This document shows positions 1 to 8,737 of a stretch of DNA of 64,000 nucleotides, piece by piece. Source of the DNA: DATIRA01 sp963766505. Its GTDB lineage: Bacteria; Pseudomonadota; Gammaproteobacteria; Steroidobacterales; Steroidobacteraceae. Made by a program: the position numbers and the translations under genes. Positions within the stretch are counted from its first letter, which is position 1, and the number at the start of each line of letters is the position of its first letter. The stretch lies in NCBI GenBank assembly GCA_963766505.1, contig CAVYAL010000001.1, positions 496,001 through 560,000 on the forward strand, read 5' to 3'. A model generated the notes under the pieces. That model was given only the letters and a program-made list of their open reading frames with translations. It had not been told where the DNA came from and ran no database searches.

Positions 1-1130
1 ATCGTGAACAGCTCCGGGTTGAGTTCGCGCGCGGTGACCACGATCGACAGGTTGTTGACGTCGTCATCGGTGCCCGCGACGATGCCGACGGCGGAACCGA
101 TTCCGGCCGCGCGCAGCGGCTCTGCCTCGGTCCCGAGCCCCCGCACCGTCTGCATGTCCGGGTCGGTCGGCGCATGCGGGTCTATCACGGTGACCTCGAG
201 TCCCTGGTCGTGGAAGGCCCGCACGACCTCGCGGCCGAAGCGGCCGTAACCACAAACCACCCAGGCACCGCGCGGCGGCGCCGTCTCGGGCTTCAGGTGC
301 GTTCCCGGCAGCCCCGTGAGCCAGGACACCAGCCGGTAACTCGCCGGCGCGGCGATCGCCAGCGCAAGCTGCTCGCCGAAGCGGGCGAACGGATTGATGA
401 TGTGGTCCGTGTCGAAGGACGCCATGTTGGCCGCGGTGTCGCGGCTCATGGCCCGCGCGAGGATCGGCACGTTCGGCTCGAGCAGACGCACCGTCATCGC
501 CACTGCGAGGTTGGCCTGGTCGTCGTTGGTGAGCGCGAGCACGCCGCGGCACTGGTCCTTGCGCAGGCCTGCCGCCTCGAGACTCTCCGGCAGGCTGGCG
601 TCGGCGGAGAGCACGAGCGGCACCTGCCGGAAGTCCATCAGGTCCACTTCCTGTGCGCGCGTCTCGTCGATCTCCAGCACGACGAAGCGACGGCCGCGCA
701 GGTCGAGCGCCTTCGCTATCAGCTGGCCTGTCTCGCCGAATCCGCAGATCAGGTAGAAGGGCTCGACCAGCGCCTGCACCCGGCGATGGAAGCGCGATTC
801 CACCAGCGTCCTGCGCAGCGCCTTGTCGCGGCCGAGCGCGAGCAGGCTCGCGACCAGGTAGGCCCAGCCGAACACCGAGGCGAAGATGATCACGGCGACC
901 CACAGCCGCTGCCGGTCGGTGAATTCCTGGGGAATCTCGCCGAAGCCGATCGTGCTCGCGGTGTAGGTCATGAAGTAGAACGCCTGGAACACCGACATGT
1001 GCCAGGTCCGGCCGTCCTCGTCGACCCCGGGTATCAGCACCAGGCCGACGATGCCGATAGCGAAGACGACGACGAGCAGGATGATCGGCGCACGCAGGCG
1101 CCTGAGCGTGAGCAGCAGCGTGCTGTTCAA
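1..1130 (-). CDS. Two-TM potassium channel with two TrkA-N/RCK domains (3' end off the window)
   Basis: This is a K+-selective channel of the inner membrane with cytoplasmic nucleotide-binding gating domains. A hydrophobic helix lies at about residues 13-33, a pore loop carries the selectivity filter TIGFG followed by Glu at about 60-65, and a second helix follows at about 74-94. A first Rossmann-type TrkA-N domain begins near residue 125 (CGFGETGQ) and a second near 263 (VCGYGRFGREV). The reading frame is still open at base 1, so the C-terminus is missing. I chose the TTG at 1130-1128 because it lies one base past the stop of the upstream gene and behind its GGAGGTGAG sequence, suggesting translational coupling. 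The family is clear; the ligand and physiological role (K+ efflux or osmotic response) are inferred. Confidence 0.88.
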   Translation of the reverse strand, partial: MNSTLLLTLRRLRAPIILLVVVFAIGIVGLVLIPGVDEDGRTWHMSVFQAFYFMTYTASTIGFGEIPQEFTDRQRLWVAVIIFASVFGWAYLVASLLALGRDKALRRTLVESRFHRRVQALVEPFYLICGFGETGQLIAKALDLRGRRFVVLEIDETRAQEVDLMDFRQVPLVLSADASLPESLEAAGLRKDQCRGVLALTNDDQANLAVAMTVRLLEPNVPILARAMSRDTAANMASFDTDHIINPFARFGEQLALAIAAPASYRLVSWLTGLPGTHLKPETAPPRGAWVVCGYGRFGREVVRAFHDQGLEVTVIDPHAPTDPDMQTVRGLGTEAEPLRAAGIGSAVGIVAGTDDDVNNLSIVVTARELNPELFT

Positions 1131-1131
1131 C

Positions 1132-1506
1132 TCACCTCCGCATGACGGTCGTCTCGACGATCAGGATCACGATCGAGACGATGTTCGCGAGCAGAGCTCC
1201 GGCCGACAGCGAAACGATGCTGACGATTGCAGGCTCGGGCAGCGGTCCCTCGGGCGCGAAGAACCACACCAGCGCCGCGGCAGCCAGCTGCAGCACGGCG
1301 ACCAGGCTCGTGGCGAGGTGCACCGCACCGATCTGCGTGCGATCACCGAACTTGAGCACCGTCGCGATCACGTTCACGACGAAGGCGGCGAAGAATTCCC
1401 AGAGGTGGTGGTGCTCCGGGTCGGCGGCGTCACCGTAGACGAAGCCGAAATTCAGCGTCGCCGCCAGCACGATGAAGAAACCGAAAATGACTTTCTCGAG
1501 GTTCAC
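1132..1506 (-). CDS. DUF6394-like small membrane protein, partner of the K+ channel
   Basis: This 124-residue protein is strongly hydrophobic, with four likely membrane helices at about residues 5-24, 38-53, 64-84 and 94-120. It has a short polar loop rich in His near residues 30-33 and ends in basic residues. Length and sequence style match the DUF6394 family of proteobacterial inner-membrane proteins, which I recall occurring beside TrkA-N channels. It starts with GTG at 1506, and its stop is one base from the start of the channel gene, so the two are very likely co-translated and may act together, for example as an auxiliary subunit. That role is inference; no catalytic motif is visible. 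Confidence 0.75.
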   Translation of the reverse strand: MNLEKVIFGFFIVLAATLNFGFVYGDAADPEHHHLWEFFAAFVVNVIATVLKFGDRTQIGAVHLATSLVAVLQLAAAALVWFFAPEGPLPEPAIVSIVSLSAGALLANIVSIVILIVETTVMRR

Positions 1507-1604
1507 CGTTACGGACTCCCGGCCATGGCCCGTGCTTTATGCCACAGTCGGGCGCCCCAGTGAATGCGACTCTCGAGACGCGTCGCCGCGCGCCCGAAGC
1601 TCGC

Positions 1605-2957
1605 TCACTCCCAGGCGACGACGCGCGCGCGGTGGGCGGGCTCCTCGGCAGGCTCCTCGAAGAAAAACCGTTCCTCGCCGAGCGCAGGCTCCAGGTCGTC
1701 CAGCCAGGAGGCCTTGGCGTCGTACCTGGCGAAGAAAGGCTTTCCGACCCATTCCTGCTTGCGACCGCGCAGGAAACTCAGCACGAAGACCTTCTCGCGG
1801 CCCACCTGCTGCGTGCCGAGCACGACGACCTTGCCGGGCATCGCCGACATGGACGGGCCCCGCACGGTCCGACACAGCCCCGAAACCTGCCGGAACGCGC
1901 GACGGAAGATGTCGTGCGCCTCGGCCAGCGGCACCTCGAAATACCCCTTGGGACCCGTGTCCCGCTCGACGAACATGTAATACGGCACGATCCCGAGCTT
2001 GACCTGCTCGCGCCACATGTCGGCCCAGACGCGCGAGGAGTCGTTGACGTGGCGTATCAGCGGCGCCTGGCTGCGGATCACGGCGCCCGTGTCGCGGATC
2101 CGCCTGATCGCCTCGCGCACCACTGGCGTCTCGAGCTCGCGGGGGTGGGAGAAATGTGCCATCAGCGCGAGATGCCGGCCACTCTTGACGACCTGCTCGA
2201 ACAGCCGCAGCACCGTGTCTGCGTCCGGGTCCGAGACGTACTTGTACGGCCAGAACGCGAGCGACTTCGTGCCGATGCGGATGTGTCGCAGGTGCTCGTA
2301 GGCCGGCTTCAGCAGCGGCTCGATATAGGCGCGCAGGTGCCAGCCGCGCATCACCATCGGGTCGCCACCGGTGAACAGCACGTCCGACACTTCGGTGTGA
2401 CGCTTCAGGTATTCGTGGAAGGTCTCGGTCTCGCGCTGCGCGAACTTGAGCCCCTCCATGCCGACGAACTGCGCCCAGCGGAAGCAGTAGGTGCAGTAGG
2501 CATGACAGGTCTGGCCCCGGCTCGGGAAGAACAGCACCGTGTCACGGTACTTGTGCTGCATGCCCGGCAACGGCTCGCCGTCGAGCCGCGGCACGTTGTG
2601 CTGCAGCTGCCCGGCCGGGTGCGGGTTGAGCTTCAGGCGGATCTCGTTGGCCGCGGCCTTGATCCGGCTGGAGGTGGCCCCGCCGCGCACCAGCGAGACC
2701 ATTCGACCGAGGTCGGCCTGCTCGAGCATGCCCGGCTGAGGAAACGTGAGCTGGAACATCGGGTCGCCGGGAATGTCGTTCCAGTCGATCAGTTCGTCGG
2801 TGACGTAACTGTTGGTGCGGAACGGCAGCACGCTGGCGACGGCGCGCATCGCTACCCGACGGGACTCCGGCAGCTTCTCGAGCTGGTGGATGTCGTCCAT
2901 GCTCGAGAGCACGTACGGCGTGTACTTGTTGCTGGTCTGGCGCATCATCGTCGTCAT
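1605..2957 (-). CDS. KamA-family radical SAM protein (lysine 2,3-aminomutase-like)
   Basis: This radical S-adenosylmethionine enzyme has 450 residues. The 4Fe-4S/SAM-binding CxxxCxxC motif is Cys151, Cys155 and Cys158, followed by Phe and Arg as in KamA proteins. The GGDP motif near residue 200 and a late Pro-Gly-Lys segment match the SAM-binding loop and the position of the PLP-binding lysine of lysine 2,3-aminomutases. The length resembles true aminomutases more than the shorter EpmB that modifies elongation factor P. However, the C-terminal PLP region lacks the glycine-rich string usual there, so substrate and reaction are uncertain. The start is one of three nearby ATGs (2957, 2948, 2945) with no good ribosome binding site. 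The gene stands alone, leftward, between the channel pair and mscS. Confidence 0.8.
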   Translation of the reverse strand: MTTMMRQTSNKYTPYVLSSMDDIHQLEKLPESRRVAMRAVASVLPFRTNSYVTDELIDWNDIPGDPMFQLTFPQPGMLEQADLGRMVSLVRGGATSSRIKAAANEIRLKLNPHPAGQLQHNVPRLDGEPLPGMQHKYRDTVLFFPSRGQTCHAYCTYCFRWAQFVGMEGLKFAQRETETFHEYLKRHTEVSDVLFTGGDPMVMRGWHLRAYIEPLLKPAYEHLRHIRIGTKSLAFWPYKYVSDPDADTVLRLFEQVVKSGRHLALMAHFSHPRELETPVVREAIRRIRDTGAVIRSQAPLIRHVNDSSRVWADMWREQVKLGIVPYYMFVERDTGPKGYFEVPLAEAHDIFRRAFRQVSGLCRTVRGPSMSAMPGKVVVLGTQQVGREKVFVLSFLRGRKQEWVGKPFFARYDAKASWLDDLEPALGEERFFFEEPAEEPAHRARVVAWE

Positions 2958-3043
2958 TTTTTTCGAACGGTTAAACTATTGAATAGTATGGAAATAGACC
3001 ATTCCTGAAGGCAAGAATTCACCCGCTGCATTATGAATTAATT

Positions 3044-4156
3044 TCATGATTCCAGCGCTGCCGCCCCGCTCGCTGCGCCCTGCAGCGCCTGCGTCGACCG
3101 GCCGGCCAGCCAGAGCGTCTGCGTGGGGTAGGCGAACTCCACTCCAAGCTTCTCGAAGGCCTCGTGGATGCCGAAGTTGATCTGCTGCTGGATGTCCATG
3201 TAGCGGTTGTAGTCCGCGCTCAGCACGTAATAGACGATCTCGAAGTCGAGCGAGAACGCACCGTAGCTCTTGAAGTGGCAGCGGTCGAAGCGCACGTCCT
3301 GCACGCCCTCCACGACTCCGCGCACGATCCCCGGAACCTGCTCGAGCCTGGCGCGAGGGGTTTCGTAGGTGAGCCCCAGCGCGAACACGATGCGACGCTC
3401 GACCATGCGGCCATAGTTGCGCAGCCGGCTCGACAGCAGGTCTGCGTTCGACATGACGATCTGCTCGCCGGTCAGGCTGCGCAGGCGCGTGCTCTTGATC
3501 CCGACGTATTCGACGGAGCCGAGGAAGTCCCCGACGGCGACGAAATCGCCGATCACGAACGGTTCGTCGAGCGCGATCGACAGCGACGCGAGCAGGTCGC
3601 CGAGCACGTTCTGCACGGCCAGCGCGACCGCGATGCCGCCGATGCCGAGCCCCGCCACCAGCGCGGTGATGTCCACACCGAGGTTCTCGAGCGTCAGCAG
3701 CAGCACCAGGGCCCAGATCACGACCTGCGAGACGAAGCGGAGTATCCCGATGGACCCAGTGAGCGACCTGCCCTGCTCCAGCGCCAGCTGCCGGCGTCGG
3801 TCGATCAGGCCCGATGCCGCTGCCGCGGCCCAGACCCCCGCCTGCCAGAACAACGCGATGGTCATGACCTTGTGGATCACGCCCGCGACCTTGTCCGGGA
3901 GCCCGAAGGCGACGAGGCCGGCATAGACTGCCACCGCGACCAGGAACGGCCACCGGGTTTCGCTGACCGCCTGCAGCGGGATCTCTATCAGTTCCTTCTT
4001 CGTCGTCTGCTGGTAGCGCTTGTATTGCCTTGCGACGAGTCGGCGCAGCAGCACCAGGACAGCGTAGACGGCCGCGGCCACGCCGGCAGCGATGGCCGCC
4101 TGCAGCAACCGCTCCTCGGTCAGGCCCTCGAACAGTTTCTGTGTCCACTCCAGCAT
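3044..4156 (-). CDS. MscS-family mechanosensitive ion channel
   Basis: This 370-residue small-conductance mechanosensitive channel sits in the inner membrane and releases solutes on hypo-osmotic shock. Several hydrophobic helices fill the first 170 residues. The pore-lining stretch around residues 170-200 is Gly/Ala-rich (LVAGLGIGGIAVALAVQN), the classic MscS TM3 pattern, and is followed by the beta domain with FVIGDFV and the C-terminal mixed domain. I chose the ATG at 4156 rather than an upstream TTG because GAGGAG lies seven bases before it. About 157 non-coding bases separate it from the leftward gene upstream, so it probably has its own promoter; none is obvious. Confidence 0.9.
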   Translation of the reverse strand: MLEWTQKLFEGLTEERLLQAAIAAGVAAAVYAVLVLLRRLVARQYKRYQQTTKKELIEIPLQAVSETRWPFLVAVAVYAGLVAFGLPDKVAGVIHKVMTIALFWQAGVWAAAAASGLIDRRRQLALEQGRSLTGSIGILRFVSQVVIWALVLLLTLENLGVDITALVAGLGIGGIAVALAVQNVLGDLLASLSIALDEPFVIGDFVAVGDFLGSVEYVGIKSTRLRSLTGEQIVMSNADLLSSRLRNYGRMVERRIVFALGLTYETPRARLEQVPGIVRGVVEGVQDVRFDRCHFKSYGAFSLDFEIVYYVLSADYNRYMDIQQQINFGIHEAFEKLGVEFAYPTQTLWLAGRSTQALQGAASGAAALES

Positions 4157-4313
4157 TGGACGCTCCTCGCTCCGGGTCGCGGACGTCGGCAAGGCACCGG
4201 GTGAACGGTTGCCCGAAAAAAGTCATCGAGCCCCGCGATTGCAGGGAGCCATGCCGGTTGCGACAGGTTTTCTGGGCCGCCGCGGGATCGGCGGCGTGCG
4301 TGAGCGATCTAGT

Positions 4314-5006
4314 CTAACCGATCCGGGCGACCGGGAACGTCATCCGGAAGTCCTCGACGCTGAGCACTGCAACTACCGCCGCGGTCGAAAGGTCCGGGAA
4401 CAGTTCCGCGTCGAAATGCCAGTCGACGAGCCGTCCGGGCCGCACCCAGCCATGTGCCCGCGGCGCATAGTAATAATCCTGCCCGCGGTAACGTTGCGCC
4501 AGCGTGCGCAGGCGCTGCGGCACCAGCGCGCCAGGCACCGGCAGTCGCGGCATGCCACGCAACGCGCGCAGCTCGAGCGCGCACAACTGCCGCCCTTTGC
4601 TGCTGACGCTGACGCGGTCCGTCGCCGCCGCAGCAGTCCCGTAGTGGACTTCGAAATCCGCCCGGTCCTTCGGGATGCCCCAGTTGCGGCGGCCATTCGC
4701 CACGCTCTCCCAGGTCGACACGAGAATTCGGCTGATCGTGAAGTGTCGCCGGCCGTCGCCGAACGGAAACGCTCCGGGGATGAACAGCAGCTCCCGGTAG
4801 GGACCGCAGGGCGCCGTTTCGTAGTCCACGAACATCAGCAGCGAGGCGAGCGCGCGGCCCTGCCCGGCCAGCGCCCGGGGCAGGAAGGCATCGAGCGCCG
4901 GCGACGACGCCGGCAGCTTCAGCGCCACGATCCAGCCCCGGCCCTGCAGGTCCCACGGCGCAGGATGAAGCGGCACGTCCGGCAGGCTTTCATCCGGCTG
5001 AAACAT
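4314..5006 (-). CDS. Acetoacetate decarboxylase-like protein
   Basis: This 230-residue protein resembles the acetoacetate decarboxylase superfamily. The central stretch YRELLFIPG, followed by a serine/glutamate segment and the GIPKD motif, matches the region that carries the Schiff-base lysine in decarboxylases (PKK there, only one Lys here). It has no signal peptide, so it is probably cytoplasmic. The ATG at 5006 overlaps the stop of the upstream yhhN-like gene by one base (TGATG), giving a coupled pair behind the malic enzyme gene. Family membership is fairly clear. Whether it decarboxylates acetoacetate, acts on another keto acid or is a non-enzymatic relative cannot be decided here. Confidence 0.7.
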   Translation of the reverse strand: MFQPDESLPDVPLHPAPWDLQGRGWIVALKLPASSPALDAFLPRALAGQGRALASLLMFVDYETAPCGPYRELLFIPGAFPFGDGRRHFTISRILVSTWESVANGRRNWGIPKDRADFEVHYGTAAAATDRVSVSSKGRQLCALELRALRGMPRLPVPGALVPQRLRTLAQRYRGQDYYYAPRAHGWVRPGRLVDWHFDAELFPDLSTAAVVAVLSVEDFRMTFPVARIG

Positions 5007-5647
5007 CAGACGAGCGCAGGCGTCGAGGCCAGCAGCATCTGCGCGGCGTAGTACAGCGGCAGGCCCCAGGCACGATTGAGGAATTCGTGGCGCAGGAACC
5101 GGTCGCGCGCCACGGAGACGTCGGAGGCCGTGAACGCAAGTGCGCCGATCGCCACTTCGGGCGGGCCGCCCGCGGCCGTGACACCGCAGGCCAGCACCGA
5201 CATCAGTGCAATCACGACGAGATAGGCCCGCACAGGCCAGACCATGTCGGCCGGCAGCGACGGGCCCAGCCAGCGCAGCACCACCAGCACGACGAGCGTG
5301 AGCAGTGCCGCACCGATCGCAAGGCCAGGCCAGGCAAGCGGCTGCGTCATGAAGCCCGCCGCGTAGGCGAGGTGCCCGAGCAGGAAGGCAAGCACGCCCG
5401 CGCGAAACACCGCGGCGCGGTTCCGCGGTATCAGCAGCAGGTCGCCAGCGAGACACAGCACCAGCGCAACGAGGATCAGCCAGCCATAACTCGACTGCGT
5501 TGCCCCGGACGCGACGGCCATCCAGATGAACGAGAGCGAGGCCACCGGCTTGGCAAGCCATATGCCGCGCTCGGAATCACGCCACTCCGCAAGCAGCAGT
5601 CCGGCGACGGCCACGCTGCACACTGCGATGGGTGCGAACGGTGGCAC
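5006..5647 (-). CDS. YhhN/TMEM86-family membrane protein (lysoplasmalogenase-like)
   Basis: This 213-residue integral membrane protein has seven to eight hydrophobic segments. The conserved acidic positions of the YhhN family are visible: CLAGDLLL near residue 66 and AFTASDVSVARD near 173, then the C-terminal WGLPLYYAAQML. Eukaryotic TMEM86 members hydrolyse the vinyl-ether bond of lysoplasmalogens; bacterial relatives are assumed to have a similar activity. It starts with GTG at 5647, four bases after the malic enzyme stop, and ends overlapping the decarboxylase-like gene, so the three genes form one leftward transcription unit. An ether-lipid role is interesting given the alkylglycerol-monooxygenase-like gene at 16.2 kb, but that link is inference. 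Confidence 0.82.
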   Translation of the reverse strand: MPPFAPIAVCSVAVAGLLLAEWRDSERGIWLAKPVASLSFIWMAVASGATQSSYGWLILVALVLCLAGDLLLIPRNRAAVFRAGVLAFLLGHLAYAAGFMTQPLAWPGLAIGAALLTLVVLVVLRWLGPSLPADMVWPVRAYLVVIALMSVLACGVTAAGGPPEVAIGALAFTASDVSVARDRFLRHEFLNRAWGLPLYYAAQMLLASTPALV

Positions 5648-5651
5648 TTGC

Positions 5652-7397
5652 CTATTCGCTCGCGGGATCGATCCCGGGCTGCCGGTACTCCTCGTAGCGC
5701 GGCTCCCACATCGCGCGCGCGACCTGCGCGACCAGCTCGGCAGCCGGCGGCGCGGTCACGTTCGCGCCATGAGCCGCCGAGACCACCGCGGCGGCCACCG
5801 CGGCAGAGACTTCCCTGAGCCTGGAAACCGCCGGGAACAACATGCCGCTGGAGAGCTCCGCGTCGGTCACCTTGCCGGCCAGCGTGAAGGCCGCCGCGGT
5901 CAGCATCTCGTCGGTGATTTCGCGGATCCCGCCGAGCAGCGCGCCGAGTCCCACGCCCGGGAAGATCAGCACGTTGTTCCCCTGGCCGACGTGAATCTGC
6001 CGCCCGCCGAGTTCCACCGGCGGAAATGGACTGCCGGTTGCCACCAGTGCACGCCCGTCGGTCCAGCGCAGCACGTCGGCCGGCAGCGCTTCGGTAAGGT
6101 CCGACGGATTCGAGAACGGGAGGACCACCGGGCGCTCGCAATGCCGGGCCATCGAACGCACGATTCGCTCGTCGAAGCAGCCAGGTTGACCCGAAGTGCC
6201 GATCAGCACCGTCGGCCGCATCGCCGCGACCACGGCCTCGAGTCCGCGCGAGGTTTCCGGCCCGAGCCCGCAACGCTCCGCCTCTGCGGCAGGCCAGGCC
6301 AGCTCGCGCTTGTATGCTTCGCGCAGGTCCTGGTCGTCGACCAGCAGGCCACGACTGTCGAGCGCCGCGACGCGGCTGCGCAGTTCGTCGTCGTTTAGCC
6401 CTTCGAGCCGCATCGCGGCCTTGATCTGCCGGGCGATGCCGAGCCCCGCTGCCCCAGCGCCGTGGATCACCACGCGCTCGTCAGCGAGCCTGCGGCCGGT
6501 CAGCCGGGCCGAGGAAATCATGCCGGCCAGCGCCACCGCTCCGGTGCCCTGGATGTCATCGTTGAACGACGGCAGCCTTGCGCGATACCGGTCCGCCACG
6601 CTGAGCGCGATGTCCTTGCGCAGGTCCTCCCACTGCAGCAGCGCATCCGGGAACACCTCGGCGACCGCGCAGACGAACTCCTCGATGAACTCGTCGTATT
6701 CAGCCCCGCGCAGCCGACGGTCCCGCCAGCCCACGTACATGTCGTCGTAGATCAGGCGCTGGTTGTCGGTGCCTACGTCGAGGCTGATCGGCAACGTAAC
6801 CGACGGCGGGATGCCGGCCGCGACCGTGTACAGCGAGAGCTTGCCGACGCAGATCGCCATCCCGCCCGCGCCCTGGTCCCCGATGCCGAGGATCGACTCG
6901 TTGTCGGTGACGACGATCAGGCGGACCGGGCAGTCCCCGAGCCCGTTGCGCAGCACCTGCGCCATGCGGCCCCGGTTTGCCGGCGTCAACCAGATCCCGC
7001 GTCCACGGCGGAACACGTGGCTGAAGCTGCGTGTCGCCTCTGCCACGGTCGGCGTATAGACGACCGGCATCAGTTCCTCGAGACGATCCGTAAGCACCCG
7101 GTAGTAGAGGTGCTCGTTGCGGTCCTGCATCGCCGAGAGCTCGAGGTACTTCTCCATCGGCGTGACCAGCTTGTCGAGCGCGGCGAGCACGCGCATCTCC
7201 TGCGTCTGCATCGACAGCTGCCGCGACGGCAGCAGGCCCGTCAGGCCGAAGCGATCACGCTCGTCGGCGGTGAACGCCGTGCCCTTGTTGATCAACGGGT
7301 CGCGGATCAGGTCGCGGCCCGTCTTGCTGACGACGACCGGTTCCGACTGGTCCGGCCAGGGGGATCGAAGATTGATTCCAGTCATGGCCGCAAGCAT
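5652..7397 (-). CDS. maeA: NAD-dependent malic enzyme
   Basis: It oxidatively decarboxylates malate to pyruvate in the cytoplasm, producing NADH. At 581 residues it is of the MaeA/SfcA length class. Visible motifs are VVYTPTVAEA (active-site Tyr region), GDQGAGGMAICVGKL, the acidic metal-binding SFNDDIQGTGAVALAG, and the Rossmann loop HGAGAAGLGIA. The start at 7397 has no clear ribosome binding site, and an in-frame ATG at 7385 (MTGINLRS) is equally possible. It is the first gene of a leftward unit with the YhhN-like and decarboxylase-like genes and is divergent from the flavin oxidase at 7466. Cofactor choice (NAD over NADP) rests on overall similarity to the long MaeA class. Confidence 0.93.
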   Translation of the reverse strand: MLAAMTGINLRSPWPDQSEPVVVSKTGRDLIRDPLINKGTAFTADERDRFGLTGLLPSRQLSMQTQEMRVLAALDKLVTPMEKYLELSAMQDRNEHLYYRVLTDRLEELMPVVYTPTVAEATRSFSHVFRRGRGIWLTPANRGRMAQVLRNGLGDCPVRLIVVTDNESILGIGDQGAGGMAICVGKLSLYTVAAGIPPSVTLPISLDVGTDNQRLIYDDMYVGWRDRRLRGAEYDEFIEEFVCAVAEVFPDALLQWEDLRKDIALSVADRYRARLPSFNDDIQGTGAVALAGMISSARLTGRRLADERVVIHGAGAAGLGIARQIKAAMRLEGLNDDELRSRVAALDSRGLLVDDQDLREAYKRELAWPAAEAERCGLGPETSRGLEAVVAAMRPTVLIGTSGQPGCFDERIVRSMARHCERPVVLPFSNPSDLTEALPADVLRWTDGRALVATGSPFPPVELGGRQIHVGQGNNVLIFPGVGLGALLGGIREITDEMLTAAAFTLAGKVTDAELSSGMLFPAVSRLREVSAAVAAAVVSAAHGANVTAPPAAELVAQVARAMWEPRYEEYRQPGIDPASE

Positions 7398-7465
7398 GAG
7401 CCATGAGTCCGACTCTTGCCATATCGTGATTTCCGCGGAGCCTTCCAGCCGGATACATTACGAGG

Positions 7466-8737
7466 GTGGACCACGCCCGTTCCTACTACGCCGCTACGGC
7501 GAATCCAGCCCCGGACCGACCGCCGCTCGCGCAGGACGTGCGCGCCGACGTCTGTGTCGTCGGCGCCGGAATCGCCGGCTGCTCCGCGGCGCTGGAACTC
7601 GCCGAGCGCGGCTACCAGGTCGTGCTGCTCGAGGCCCGGCGCGTGGGCTGGGGAGGGTCGGGACGCAGCGGCGGACAGGCGATCTTCGGCTTCGGAACGG
7701 AACAGGCGGGCATTGTCCGGCTGGTCGGCCTCGATGATGCCCGGCGAATGTGGAACGTCTCGACGCAGGCCCTGGAACTGCTGCGCTCGCGGGTCGCCAG
7801 GCACGGCATCGACTGCGACCTGCACTGGGGGCATCTGCACACGGCGCTCAAGCCACGGCAGCGCGAAGAACTGCTGGAACTGAAGCAGGAACTCGAGCAT
7901 ACCTACGGCTACCGCGGGCTGCAGTTCATGGAGCGCGCCGAGGTCGAGGCGCTGCTCGCGACGCAGCGCTACTGCGCCGGGCTCTTCGACCCGGGCAGCG
8001 GTCACCTGCACCCGCTCAACTACACGCTCGGGCTGGCGCGCGCCGCCGAGGCGGCCGGTGTCCGTATCTACGAGGGCACGCCCGTCACTTCGCTGCGACC
8101 GGGTGATCCGCTGCGGATCGAGACCGGACGAGGCTCGGTGACGGCCTCCTACGCGGTCGCGGGCCGCGGCGGATACCTCGACGACCTCAAGCTGAAGTCC
8201 GACTGGCGGGTCATGCCGGTCGGCACCTACGTCGTCGCGACGGAGCCGCTGGGCGAGGAGCGGATCAGCGCGCTGATACGACGCAACGTGGCCGTAGCCG
8301 ACGTCAATTTCGTGCTCGACTATTTCCGGCGCTCCGCGGATCACCGCCTGCTGTTCGGCGGACGCGTCAGCTACTCGGGCATCGACGCGCTGAACACCGG
8401 ACGGGCGACGCGCGCCCGCATGGTCAAGGTCTTCCCGCAGCTGGCCGATGTCAGGATCGACTATGCCTGGGGCGGATTCGTGGACATCACGATGAACCGC
8501 GCGCCGGACTTCGGCCGTCTGGGCAGCAACGTCTTTTACCTGCAGGGCTTCTCGGGGCACGGCATCGCGATGGCCGGCATGGCGGGACAACTCGCTGCGG
8601 AGGCGATCGCCGGACAGGCGGAGCGATTCGACATGTTCAGCCGCATACCCCACCAGCCTTTCCCGGGGGGACGGACCCTGCGGACGCCGGCACTCGTGCT
8701 TGCGATGCTCTGGTTTCGGCTCAAGGACCTGCTGTGA
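7466..8737 (+). CDS. FAD-dependent oxidoreductase, DAO family (gamma-glutamylputrescine oxidase-like)
   Basis: This 423-residue flavoprotein has an N-terminal dinucleotide-binding motif (VCVVGAGIAGCSAALELAERG, about residues 28-48), followed by WGGSGRSGGQ, the FAD contact region typical of PuuB/OrdL-type amine oxidases. The C-terminal YLQGFSGHGIAMAGMAG closes the FAD site as in D-amino-acid-oxidase-fold enzymes. It probably oxidises a secondary amine, for example an amino acid derivative or a glutamylated polyamine; no puuA-like synthetase is nearby, so the substrate is open. The GTG start at 7466 directly follows ACGAGG, a very short spacing. It overlaps the next gene at TGATG, indicating coupled translation. 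Confidence 0.85.
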   Translation: MDHARSYYAATANPAPDRPPLAQDVRADVCVVGAGIAGCSAALELAERGYQVVLLEARRVGWGGSGRSGGQAIFGFGTEQAGIVRLVGLDDARRMWNVSTQALELLRSRVARHGIDCDLHWGHLHTALKPRQREELLELKQELEHTYGYRGLQFMERAEVEALLATQRYCAGLFDPGSGHLHPLNYTLGLARAAEAAGVRIYEGTPVTSLRPGDPLRIETGRGSVTASYAVAGRGGYLDDLKLKSDWRVMPVGTYVVATEPLGEERISALIRRNVAVADVNFVLDYFRRSADHRLLFGGRVSYSGIDALNTGRATRARMVKVFPQLADVRIDYAWGGFVDITMNRAPDFGRLGSNVFYLQGFSGHGIAMAGMAGQLAAEAIAGQAERFDMFSRIPHQPFPGGRTLRTPALVLAMLWFRLKDLL

